Shown here piece by piece: positions 38,360 to 49,138 of a stretch of 64,000 nucleotides of DNA; the first letter of the stretch is position 1, and each line of letters starts with the position of its first letter. Source of the DNA: Fomitopsis serialis (Eukaryota; Basidiomycota; Agaricomycetes; Polyporales; Fomitopsidaceae); the NCBI RefSeq assembly GCF_022376445.1, contig NW_025955122.1:26566-90565 (forward strand), in the 5' to 3' direction. Both the position numbers and the translations under genes were made by a program. The notes beneath the pieces were generated by a model that saw only the letters and a list, made by a program, of their open reading frames with translations, was not told the DNA's origin and ran no database searches.

Positions 38360-38880
38360 CTATAATCAGCAGGCAGATGCGCCGTAAACATCATTGATTT
38401 CTCTCCCTCGTCGATGAAGAAGCTCGTCACGTTGAATTGTCGCGCCCAGGGTACTCTTCAGTACGGCTAGCCGAGCGGGACGTAGCGGCGGCGACCATGG
38501 GAGATGAGTACCTAGCCACACAAGATACGGCGTGCAGTCCCCTAGAGTTATGAGCGACACGCTGATGGCGAGGCCGTTAGTAGTATACGCCTGCGAAGGC
38601 GGAGAGTGCGGGTCCGGGAGGGGGTCAAGGTCACGGTGTCGAATGTTCGGGAGCAGCGGACGAGCGTTGAGATGGTCAGAAGGCATTCACAGGCATCGTC
38701 CGGCAACGCTTCTCTTGTCAATTCCTGTGTACGAAAGGCGGCGGGTGCACCGAGAGCAGTGAGAGTCTGTGGCGCGTCGGTCGCTCTGACGCGTCTGTGG
38801 CTGAAGCCCGGCTCTTGCCGACGCGTTCATGGACGACTCGCACGGCGGCGGTCATTCACTGAGTTCTTTTTATTGCCGAA
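38360..38880 (+). repeat. Dispersed repeat with double-hairpin element (inverted partner 55480-56050)
   Basis: Shared landmarks run in order: GTACGGTGC-CCTATA, ATTTCTCTCC, GATGAAGAAGCTCG or GACGAAGAAGCTCG, GACCATGGGAGA, CTGCGAAGGCGGAGAGTGC, CTGTGTACGAAAGGC, the hairpin core, then GACGACTCGCAC. Differences are scattered substitutions and small indels. A shorter third copy is at 58860-59050. No open frame is conserved across copies, so it behaves like a non-coding mobile or duplicated unit (inference). Confidence 0.75.
38787..38827 (+). repeat. Double-hairpin element, copy E
   Basis: Bounded by ACGCGT on both sides, spacer CTGTGGCTGAAG, second stem CGGC-TCTT-GCCG. The first stem is formed by GCGTC and GACGC nine bases apart. 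Confidence 0.7.
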
Positions 38881-39169
38881 CTTTACACGTACCCTCCACT
38901 CCCAGGACCCAGACAAGCACTCTGCCCTCTCTACCGGCTGCCTCATCACCTTTCCGTCACTATACGCCTGGAGAAGACGCGCGGCTTGCTCCGATGAATG
39001 TCACTGTTCTTGAACGCCCGAATCGTCGCAGCTACTACTCGACCTCGCGTCTGCAGACCCTGTATTCATGTGCGACTCCCTGGGCTTTCGGTCTCTCGAT
39101 TGGACCCACCGAGCTTCTATACGACCTTAGCGAGCCCATGTTCGAGTCTGCTCGCCCTATCAGCTGGAT

Positions 39170-39410
39170 TGACGCAGCAACGCGACTCCCTCACCACCAT
39201 CGCACCACGCTTCAACGGAGAGCGACGTTGTAGGATGGCGGGGGGAGGATCATGTTGAGAGGACCAAATTGACAGCACATCGACTCGCCAATGCTCTGTA
39301 CATCTACGTTGTAAGTCGTGCTGGTTCGCTTTTCTGTCCGTCTGCGTTCGCGCGCGCATATATGCGACTCATGCCTTTGACACCGTGCCTTTTCGCGCTG
39401 ATGTCACTCG
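39170..39410 (+). repeat. Two-copy segment (partner 34140-34390)
   Basis: Collinear partner of the segment at 34140 with a shared donor-like GTAAGTCGTG. Confidence 0.55.
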
Positions 39411-41939
39411 CGCATAACATCCCCGTGCGCATGCACCATTGCTCTACAAAAATTATTTATGCGTGTCTCTGATTCTGTCTACTCTCTAGGTAGCATCTCG
39501 TCACCGAGAACGTACAGGCCGCATACACTCACTAGGCACTGAGTGACCCTCCCGTCGACATCGAATAACCGATTGGGTGCTAAACGGTATCATTCAACAG
39601 GTTACTGACTTGTATCACGTCGAATGCACGTAGCGACTCGCTTGGCCGTCTTCAAAGCCACGTCCCCATCCGGCGCGCTGTCCACTTCGTAATTCCCGCA
39701 AATGGTCGGCGACACACGACTGCGCGCGCTCAACTTTCAGCGGTACACCGTCAACGACTCACACTCGGTTGCAAGGCGTACTCATGCAGGAAAGTCCGGC
39801 GCGTTTACCACTGACCGCGCGAGGTCGTCGATGTCAGGAGTATCCTAGGTGAGCATCACTCATCTCACTTTGCGCGGTGGAGTGAGACCGAACGTGTCGT
39901 CTGGCTGGTCATCGCCACCCCGAACCTTCCTCGCTGCGTCCACCCTCGTGGGAACGCTTGGCACCTCATCGTGGACCCAGACTTCTCTTGCAATGCGGCG
40001 TACAATCTCTGGCTACTGTACGTGCGCGAAGATATCGAGCTCAGCGAGCCGTTTTGCTGGTGGTTCAGGTACGTTCTCGTGCCGCTCCGGCGCCGGTTCA
40101 ATGCTGACATGCAACTCGCAGAGTCGACGCAGACTCGGAGTCATGATTTGACTGTCACTCATCATCATACTTAAAGCCTGTAGACTTGCTGTAGACCTTG
40201 AAACGAGCGATCAGGAACTCAACTTCCAGTATCAGGTTAATCTGCGTGGCACCCCGCCAACAACAAGCTTTGCGCCGCGTCACGCTTCCCTCAGCACCAA
40301 GATGAAGTATGGCGTTAATGCTTAAGTGCTCTCGCTCCACCTGGGCGCACAGAGGGGTGTATGCAGATACGATGTGCTTACGGCTGCGGAGTCAGAGTGC
40401 GTCAGGAAGCCAATAGTTGGTGAGTCGCCACGTATCATACTCGGCTGGACACCGCTGAATTTGCGTGTGGTAGCAGACGCTCCTCAGAGACGAAGTGGCA
40501 TGTTCAAACGATGCATACCCTCTAAGCGGAAGATGTACAGTTTTACACGTCTGTCGGAGCACTTGACGACACGTTAGTCGAGCCCAGTGACACTCCTTCT
40601 CCGCTGCCCGACTACTGGATGCCACTGAGAGGTGAACCCTCTCTACGCTCGTCAGTAGCGTTGATGTGCCCTTCCCAGCGCAGGGATAGTCATTCTCATC
40701 ACACGACTTGAGCAGGTGCGAGAAGCGGCATACGGCCGCCTTGCAACGGGTTCGTCTCACCACGGTCCATTGCTCATATGTCTCGTCGTGGCTAACCTCC
40801 GCATTTGTCAGAAGGCCGCATGATGCGTCCCGTACGATCCGCGGGGAGCCCAAGCAATGCACAACCGGCCTCGCACGTTCGTTTGTCGAGTTTGGTGAGT
40901 TTATTGTCAATCGAGACGCGAACGGGCTGACTACTGATAATAGCTTCACTTTGTTAGAGGAGGATGGTATCGCTGTGAATTAGGGTCCACGTAGGTGCTA
41001 CGTTGTAGGACACATATTCTCTGCTCAGCATGGCTGTGTATTGCGGCCCGACTGCGCTATTTGATGCACTGCCGCGAACACCGCGTCGCCACCGGCAATA
41101 CGGACACGACGGAGAAACGGGTAATAGGTGAGTCTATGACGCAGCGGTAGTTCGACTTCGAATTGACTCATACGGATAGCTAGTGTGCATGTCCAGCTAC
41201 ACATCGCGCAATATACCGTCGAGTGGACCCCCTCGCCAGCCAACGTAGGCAGAAGGGCGCACTCGTGATAAGCTAGGAATGATTCGGCCATCTTCTGACG
41301 TGTAATCAGCCATCTAATCCATCGAACTTACTTAGGGTGCGCCATGCACGTCGGCGATGAGCAGGCGCAAACACAGCCTTGATGCTCAGCGCTCAACTGC
41401 GTGCTCGGTCAAGTACATGTGTCCCTCAAATCACACCTTCTGTCGTTGTCTGTCCGGAGTAGAACGCAGCGGATGGGCTCGGACGTAGCGGTCATCGACA
41501 CGCGTGCATATCGCAGGGTCAGTGCTGCGATCCCCTGGGTCCCTCACAGTATTGACAGGTATAATCGTTGCGGTAGCTGTGGTGAATCAACGCACCCCGA
41601 CTGTGTCCAAACCACATACTTCGCTTCGCCGTGTTCATCCGGCACGAGCTACTGAGTGTGAGGGAGGTAAGTGACGCCCTCTGCCGCTTGGTTGCTCGAT
41701 CCCGTCCACCGTGAGTAGCCTTTCTCGAAGAGAAACGTACCCGTGACGGATAGTTTCCAGTGCGCGCATAGTGCACCAGCGGAGTCAATTAGTCGACCCA
41801 ACCCTGCGACTCGATGTGTCCGCGGATGTTCCGTACGGCTGCGTGGGGGCAGCGTAGGCAGTAGTATGAATGTTTGTAGGTGAATAGCCCGGGGATCGTA
41901 AGCTTGAGAACCCAATAAGCCTAGCAGATGCCGTACTCA

Positions 41940-42480
41940 CTCGGATTGTGCTCACCGCTCTCGTCAAGGGCCATGTAAAAGAAGACGGGCCTCGGCTAGT
42001 AGCGAAGGCGAACATCAGCCATGACGAACCTTCCAAGAAAATACTGACCACAACGAGAGACTGGGAGGGTCCGACAACACTCCGCACGCGGGGCCCGCCG
42101 TTCACATGCTTTGAGGTCCGCATCGGCGCCATTCGTGAGCGACGCGTGGCAGTGGTTCGGTAGATTGTGCCCAGACTCCGATATCCAGAAGGCAGTGTTT
42201 CGTGTGGAGGGGTAGAGATGCGTGTCGTTATGCGTATGCCCTGGAAGACGCTCAGGATATGTGACTACGATGCTGGTTTCTTCGCGTGCGATTCGGGCCT
42301 GTTGTCACCAAACAGCTCGCTGAGACGCAGTCAAACACAGAAGTACGAGTACTCACCGGTCGTATTTGAATACCCGACACGCTGCGTCGCTCCAGAATCC
42401 CGGATGTTGAGCTTCGGGAGCATACCTGGACTTGATACGGTCGCTGACTCGCTATATGCGCGCTGATAGAGTGAGCGAGG
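41940..42480 (-). repeat. Three-copy gene-like segment family, member 3
   Basis: Contains CTCGTCAAGGGCCATG, GCGAAGGCGAACATCAGCC, then ACAACGAGAGACTGG, and a minus-strand GGTGAGTACT donor near 42353, in the same order as members 1 and 2. Confidence 0.5.
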
Positions 42481-42917
42481 GCATTGAGCCGCGTCTACGA
42501 ATCGTCAGTAAAGCTGAGTGAGACACGCCACGATGTGGGGCCTCCAGAGTCAAGACAGACCGCGACAGACATGGCTCTAGGTAGGAGCCGCCGGCGCAGG
42601 AGCTGAAGTTTGGCTGAGGTCGTCTATGGGAGGCGATTCGAGCACGTTCTGCGCTGGTATAAATCTGGGATAGTACAGAAGAATGCTGACGCTAACCGCA
42701 GAGCACCTCGCTCGGAGTCTCAGACTGCTGGCACTAGCGACGTGAGCAGCACACTACCGCAACCGGCGCCGGTGCACGACTCGGAGTAACCACGGATCTG
42801 GACGACCTATGACTGCGAAGAAGAACGGAGCCGTATAGTTTTCGTCAATGTAAGGCAGCCTTGTATATGCACAATGGCGACCAATGGATGGGGGTGTGCT
42901 CAAGCCGCGCGAATTCA

Positions 42918-42958
42918 GGCGCAAACGCGTCTGTGGCTGAAGCCCGGCTCTTGCCGAG
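42918..42958 (+). repeat. Double-hairpin element, copy F
   Basis: GGCGC-AAAC-GCGTC (one wobble), spacer TGTGGCTGAAGC, then CGGC-TCTT-GCCG. Confidence 0.7.
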
Positions 42959-44694
42959 GCGTTCACGCGACCTGTAGCGAAGTCCCTCAGGCTTGTCGTG
43001 CACAATAACCAAGGGTGCTGGCCAGCGTGCGCAGAGCCCGCCCACGACATCTGCACGCATCTAATGCCGACCGCCGTGCGCGTCCGCCTACCAGCTATCT
43101 AGTAGTATCTACTGCTTCGTGCGTCGCACCGTCTCCGCGCCTCGACAACCTTTCGACCTCCTCGCATGCGCATACCACTTCTCGGATCCACAAGCCACGC
43201 CGGCCATATCGAGCTAGTCTTCGGATTAAGAATAGCTCGTACAATGCTGCCCGGTATCCCTCGCTCCTGGCCGCGCAATGTCGAAAGACTTGGTCGCCCA
43301 TTTTGTTGGACGAAGGTTGAGATTTTGACGGCGCACCTGCTTGCTCGGCATAGATCCATAGTGAGTCTTCCTTGCTTGACTCGCTGTCTGCTTGTAGTCT
43401 CACGTACAGACTGCCATGCTTCATGGGCCGCACCAGGTTGCCTCGTCGCCCTGCGCGAAGTACATCCCGAGCCTAGCCTTGCAATACCTTCCATACGTTG
43501 CACCTCTCGTCCGTTCCTCTCGCTCGTCGCTAGCCCTTCATCTTCAAACAGAGACGGGCTGCGCGCATGCGTTGCGCATTGCTACGCTGTACGTTCATCA
43601 TTTATCCGCATTACAGGACTCACTGCGCCCGTTAGGCCGTGTATCTCACAGGTGTATGTATGCTCTTTTCACACCCACCTCTACTTCACACCGCCATAAA
43701 TCGTGCGCCGTATCATCCGCAAGTGGACGACGCAAGACCCAACAATTCAACGGAGGACCATACCGCGCTCGGCCATGCGACTGGGCTCCGACGCCTGCCC
43801 TGGGCAAAGGATCGTATGCTGTGGGTACAGAGTGGGTGAGGTCACCGGTGTCTACGAAAATCCAGGTGAGTACCAATATATCCTCATGTGCGTGTTAGAG
43901 CCAAAGCGGAGTGTCGCCCAGCCGGTCGTCGCGAATCCTGTTCCTCTGCGCTTCGTCTATCGCTTGCGACGATGCCGCGCTACCTCGTCTCGCACATGGA
44001 GTTGACGTGCGATGGAGACAACAGCTGACACGTTAATTGGCAGGCGTGTAGAACGCTACCGTACCGAGCGAACTGGCTCGTTCGGCAGTGCCTCCTAGCG
44101 TCCGCCGCGGTAGTATATACATCATCTCCACTCACCTACCGCACACGTCCCTTCGTCGCGCACATCCATGACACGGCAGCTCGAACGCTCGGGGTGACGG
44201 GCCCACACAACTCGACTGCGACTAGCGCCTATACCCTCACTGGCGAAGGCGACTCAGAAGCTTAGGTTTGACTTCGTCGCCGCTGTCGCTTACGCCCCAC
44301 GTGCAGATCTCTGCACACATTCCTCATCCATTCCGTGCACCGCGGACCGCGATGGGGGCTGTCATGCCGTAGATGCGATGCCTGTGTTTGAGCCAAAACG
44401 GGGTGACGCGAGGGTTACAACTAGCTTCGTCGCAGCAAGTAATATCGGTGGCGGTACTCTGTGCATCATGGGTGCATGTAATCACAGACCCAACGGTACA
44501 TACTGGCGACGGATGACTTCAGGAGCACTGGGAGAGGGTTACTACTTCGAGCAAGATCCTATGCTTCTTCCTGTCACACCACGTTCGTCTCCCGAATGCG
44601 AGTTCAGATTCGGCCCAATGCATCAGTTTAGAATTCTTGCATAACAATCAATCGTTCTGTAACATACTACACCCAACGAAGGCTACGTGGGTTT

Positions 44695-46003
44695 TTACTT
44701 CTTCGATCGAACTGCTCTATAACCCGACGGACCCGCCTTGTCTTTATACTGTGCAGACAGACGGCTCGCAAGCGTGTCCAGCATATCGGACTCGCACTCA
44801 AGCAAGTGGATCTCTGCTCGAATACGTTCGATACGAGCCGTGACGACCTCGCAAGCAACCGCAGTGTTCCCAATTTTCTTGAGTCTGGTGAACATGTCTT
44901 CCTCGCTGTCTTGCAAGTCCCTGCGGTCGAAACTGACATCCCTAGCGAGACGCGGCTTCTTCGCCGGTGGAGGGATGACCTCCTTCAATAAACCTAGAAA
45001 CAAGTGATGAGTTCATATATAGCCTAGACATCAAGATACCTACCACGATTGCGCCGGACGGTTGTCCTCCCTCTCAGCGACACACCGCCGAAGTAGCAGC
45101 CTTGCTGTTCGGCGGTGCACTTGTCGCACTTTGTCGCATCTTCACTCATGACACAATCAAGCATCCCTGTAGCGAAGTCTACCGCGCACCGGTCACACTA
45201 CATAGGCAAGTCAGCTCCGTCACCGCTAAGCGCAACTAGATCTGGGCACTTACGGAGGACGTCGCATCGCGCACGAGAGCGGCGCGTTGGGCACGAAGTT
45301 CCATCAGTGACTTCTCGTTTTTTGCAGGTGGGTCGGCAATGCTCTCTTCATCCTCGCCACTATCGGACGCGGTTGCATCTACCTTCCGCTTTCCGGCCCT
45401 CGTCTGCGACACATTGGGTCCCGAAGTCGCCTGTTGCTTGTCCTGATGTTGACCTTCGGCCGGTTCGACCTCTCGCCGCTCGTGGTGCCCCTCCAGAGCA
45501 TTCAAGAGAATCAACTCTTTCGAGTCTCGACGTGCCTCCGTATCGGCCCGCTCTCTCTCTGCCCGCTCTCTCTCTGCCCGTTCCAACCGCTCCCGGGCCT
45601 CCTTACGACTGCGCTCACGAGAAGCCTCGACAAGCTCTGTCTCGTATTGCTCCATGGTCTGTTCGAGCAAGTCCCACTGATTCTCACGTTGCCATGTCCG
45701 AATTTCGGTTGTTGCGTCGCGAACGGCACGCTGCAGGCCATCTCGGACGCAGTTCAGGAGGGTCCTATGGCCTTCAGCGCCACGTAGTGCATTATGATAG
45801 AGGATCTGGACACAGCGGTAGATGGTCAGCCGTTAAGGAGCGGTTAATCCAGGCGAAAGTCGAACCAAGGCGTCACGGCAGCCATCAACCCATTCGACGA
45901 GCAGCGGCGCACTCGTCGGACAAGGGTTGCGTTCCAGCCAAATGCGGAGCTTCTTATCCGCAGGGTGAGTTGGGAAGACAGATTCGTCAGGGCTGGCAGA
46001 CAT
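44695..46003 (-). CDS. Hypothetical protein with central coiled coil and Cys-cluster
   Basis: Four exons join in phase: 45866-46003, 45254-45805, 45044-45197 and 44695-44993, giving 380 residues. Residues about 90-165 are a strongly charged coiled coil (RERLERAERERAERERA). An acidic/basic disordered part with a likely nuclear-localisation stretch (AGKRKVD) follows. Exon 3 encodes a cysteine cluster (CDRCAVDFATGMLDC, then CDKCTAEQQGCYFGG) that looks zinc-binding, with spacing unlike classical C2H2. A basic stretch (RGRTTVRRNR) and PPPAKKPRLA follow, then a second helical region. I recognise the pattern from hypothetical basidiomycete proteins but know no function. A nuclear, possibly nucleic-acid-binding role is inference from the basic and Cys-rich parts. 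Confidence 0.8.
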
Positions 46004-46656
46004 GACAACACAAGAGACAATCTAGGAGTAGACGAGCAATAATGAGCAAAACGGCCGCGCGGACACAGAGACGAAGACAAGCACGGAAACAGTTAAGTAG
46101 TCCTCGAGGACCGAGTGACACCAGCAAAAGGCGCGGCGAAATCTTGTCACTGCTTCTCTCGCTTGCCGCCGCGTCGCGCCCCTTCAAGTGGCTACTTCAG
46201 GTTCCCACAACGCGGTGTCTCCATGGGCCTACCATAACAAGAGATTGATCGCCGCGTTATGAAGGAACGCGCAGACCAAAGCTACTAATACAATGCAAAA
46301 GAGATATAATGTGACTCGTTGATCCAAGGTCTGCTCCGAGTCGCGTGTCTGCAAAAGCCATTGGCCATCCACAACAAGAGATTGCAAAAAGGCCAGCACG
46401 GTGAAACGACGCACAATGAGTCGGTCCAAACGCGTCTGCCATGGCGAAGCACGGGTATCGCCGAGCCTATAATCATGTAAGTTACGATCAGCGCTCCAGC
46501 CAACTTCGATGCGCCGATGTATCCCCCTCCGCTCGACTCTCCGCGCATCAGGCACTGGCACGGCCGCAGTATATTGCGCCGGGCGGAAGTATCTGAACAT
46601 GCAATTGAGATGTACCAGGTAACCGCAATACAAAGTACTCAGGCCTCGCCACATCA
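46004..46656 (-). other. Membrane-protein-like remnant between two genes
   Basis: On the minus strand at about 46230-46550 the frames give hydrophobic segments (LAGALIVTYMIIG; LYLFCIVLVALVCAFL) and RLDRLIVRRFTVLAFL, which faintly recall DUF6534-type seven-helix proteins. No start, splice chain or full-length frame could be established. The region overlaps a weak hairpin-element match at 46427-46467. Confidence 0.3.
46427..46467 (+). repeat. Possible diverged double-hairpin element, copy K
   Basis: AAACGCGTCTG is followed by GGCGAAGC and a CGGG/GCCG-like end. The spacer and stems are clearly eroded, so this could be chance. Confidence 0.3.
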
Positions 46657-49078
46657 TCAATGCGCTGTCAGCGGCTGATACAAACCAACCTTCAGCGGTA
46701 ACTCCGGGTTGTTGTTCTCTTTGCCAACCGTAGGATACCACACCACTCCGACGTTCCATTCAATTTGCTTGCCGCTCGGCTCGAAGGTGAAGTTGGACAG
46801 CAGTATGGACAGCACAACCTCTGCGAACTCATCGTCAGTACCACTATGAGATACTCTCGGACGATACCACGTACTCATCTCCATCTCCGAAAACTTGAAG
46901 CCGCTAAATCTACCTTCAGAGCCAGTGTAACATCAAAAACGCGTAGGACGTACATGCAAGCGCGCTTCCCTCCCGAGAATGTCATCCTATATAGAGTTAG
47001 CAATATAGACGGCACGACATCTCCGAGATAGAATGCGTACAAGTTGAGTATACGCCAGGAATACGCGCCTCAGTGACGGTGGCCGGGAGGGACAGCCAAC
47101 GCTCAGGTTTCCATTCGAGTGCATCTTCGCCCCACACCGCCTTGTTCATATTGGACCCGGCAAAACCGATGACGAACTGCGACCCCTTCGCGATGGGTAT
47201 GGCGTTCATGAATTTCCCATCTGTCGTGCGAATCGGTGTAGAGAGGGGGAGAACCGTATCCTTGTTCGCCCTGAATACGAGGGATCATTAAGTAGCTGCT
47301 ATGGCAGTGCGATGTGCAATGGATTCACTTACACTCGGAGTAGAATCGTGGCAGGAGGATGACTATGAAGCGTCAGGCATGAGAACACTCAAGGTATCAG
47401 TTCATTTCTCACATTCTCAATGTCTCCCGGATGACTGCGTCGAGCAACGGCAGCCGATTCAGCTCGTCATACGGCAATCCATCGGCGGCGCGTGCCTCTA
47501 AGAGCTCTTGCCTAAGCTTCTGCTGGTGATCGGGGTGAGTTGCCAGCAGAGTCAGAATACGCGAGAGTGCGTTGGATGTCGTATCCAAACCAGCCATGAT
47601 AAACAAACTGGCATGTCAGTCGTGCAACTGGGTGTTCATCGTTGGCGCGAGAGTGAGACTCACGACATCTGCGCAACCACTTCATCGTCCGGCAGTCTGT
47701 CGGTCGGATCCGCCGCTGCGTTCGCGCGTACTGCACATCAAAAGGTCAATCAGATCATACGCAGACGATTGCGCAAGTCAAATACGCACGGAGAATGCTG
47801 ATGAGATCCTTTCCCTGACCGACCTGCTTCATCATCTCCGCGTCGCCCTGCTTAGATGCACGCTTTTTCGCAGCATAGATGTCCTTGGCGCTTCGATCTA
47901 AGGTGTCAAGGGTCTGCACGATGGAGTGAACACGGGTGCCCGGGGGAAACAACTTGAGGAAGGCACGGCGGAACCAGCGTGGAAGGGGTTCAGAAAGATA
48001 GGCGACCTTGCGGAGGATCATTAGACTGTCGAGCTCCGGCCTACTCGCAGTTCCATCGGCATTGCACATTTGAGATGTATCTGTGAGCGTGTGGCCGCTA
48101 TAAGAGATCTACAAGTCGCTCACCCTAGAGATTTTAGAGCTTCGCCATAAGGATCTGCTCTGTCCGTCACCAGCGGGTCGAAAGAGTATCCCAGAGCGCC
48201 TTGACCAATCAGCTCCAAGGCAACTCGGGCAAGCCATGCGAGCATGTCCAGTTCTTGAGGACCGTCCTGTACACGCGCCCGGATTGCCTCCCGAAACTAC
48301 ACGGTGCTCAGCTTTCATTGCCACAGATATGTAAGTCATTACTCACCTTGCACCCGAGCTCGTGGAAAAGAGGCAGCATTGCACGCATATTGTTGACCGA
48401 GAACACGGGGTTGAGTAGCTTACGCTGCTTGGCGTGGTGTGGACCTAGCAATTCATCAGTCTTAGTACCGAAGTAGGTAGTATCGTGGTTTCTACCGAGC
48501 GTCGAGACCAAACAGGTACCCAGCGTGCTTTTGTTGATCCTAGAAACCTTTGTAGTCAAAGTCTGCGTAGGAACAGAATCTGATCGTGACTTACCCTAGG
48601 AACTCGTCGGTTTCTTGGAAATTATGCTCCTCCTTGATGAGCATCGTATGCAGTGCCAAGGGGTCGGATACATAGAGGATTGGCTCCTATCACATTACAT
48701 GACTGGTCAGATTGCTACGTCGCACTTGAGGAGAGTATGTGTGCACGTACCCCGAAGAGACCATTTAACTTTGATATTGGGCCGTAATCTAGCGCAACGT
48801 GTTTCTGGAATGCCTCACCGTCCCGAGCAATGAATTGCATCAAGTTACCTATGGGCCATAATCGTCATCGCAGAGTCATTTGGGACACAACTTGAAAAAC
48901 GTACCGCTCCAGAACGACTGAGCAGGCGGGCCAGGGATTTGCTAACGGCCAACAGAGAGATGCGCAAGCGAACATAGGAAACTACCTGTCGTAGGATGAT
49001 ACCCAGAAGTATAACTGCGGCTCCTAAGAGAGCGAGCGACCCAGGAGACCCTGCGAGGAGAGACAGATCCGATCCCAT
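46657..49078 (-). CDS. Cytochrome P450 monooxygenase
   Basis: Fifteen exons can be traced; the first twelve (48986-49078 down to 47041-47270) join in consistent phase. The protein is about 545 residues. It has an N-terminal membrane anchor (LALLGAAVILLGIIL), the proline-rich hinge IPGPPAQSFWSGN, the I-helix AGLDTTSNAL, the K-helix RETLR, WKPERWL, and the haem-binding loop FSGGKRACIGF with the Cys ligand. The start at 49078 is 53 bp from a TATA box. The last two junctions (47041/46986 and 46875/about 46827) do not keep frame with the GT-AG sites I can see, as if one base were missing each time. Either unusual splice sites or frame damage near the 3' end would explain this. It would be an ER-bound, haem-dependent oxygenase; substrate unknown. 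Confidence 0.9.
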
Positions 49079-49130
49079 GTTGATCGATCTTAATCCTGAG
49101 GCTCACTGCGCGGAGGAATGAGGAATGAGT

Positions 49131-49138
49131 ATATATAC
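49131..49138 (-). promoter_or_regulatory. TATA box of the P450 gene
   Basis: The palindromic TATATATA lies 53 bp upstream of the P450 ATG and is read here on the minus strand. Confidence 0.55.

Larger units (their letters stand above)
39411..44694. other. 5.3 kb of degenerate, repeat-rich DNA without a supported gene
   Basis: Only short open frames are present, and parts resemble other repeats in the window. One member of the three-copy family (41940-42480) and one hairpin element (42918) are listed separately. A plus-strand open frame at 44378-44644 and one near 43703-44005 share the start of a motif (EPKRGD/EPKRSV) but neither can be extended. Confidence 0.4.

Noticed and set aside
38787..38827. 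Calling the hairpin a Helitron 3' end outright
   Set aside because: Hairpins fit, but I see no consistent CTRR end or TC start, and no Rep/helicase gene in the window.
45115..46005. A 296-codon plus-strand open frame
   Set aside because: Shadow of the in-phase four-exon minus-strand gene with coiled coil and Cys cluster.
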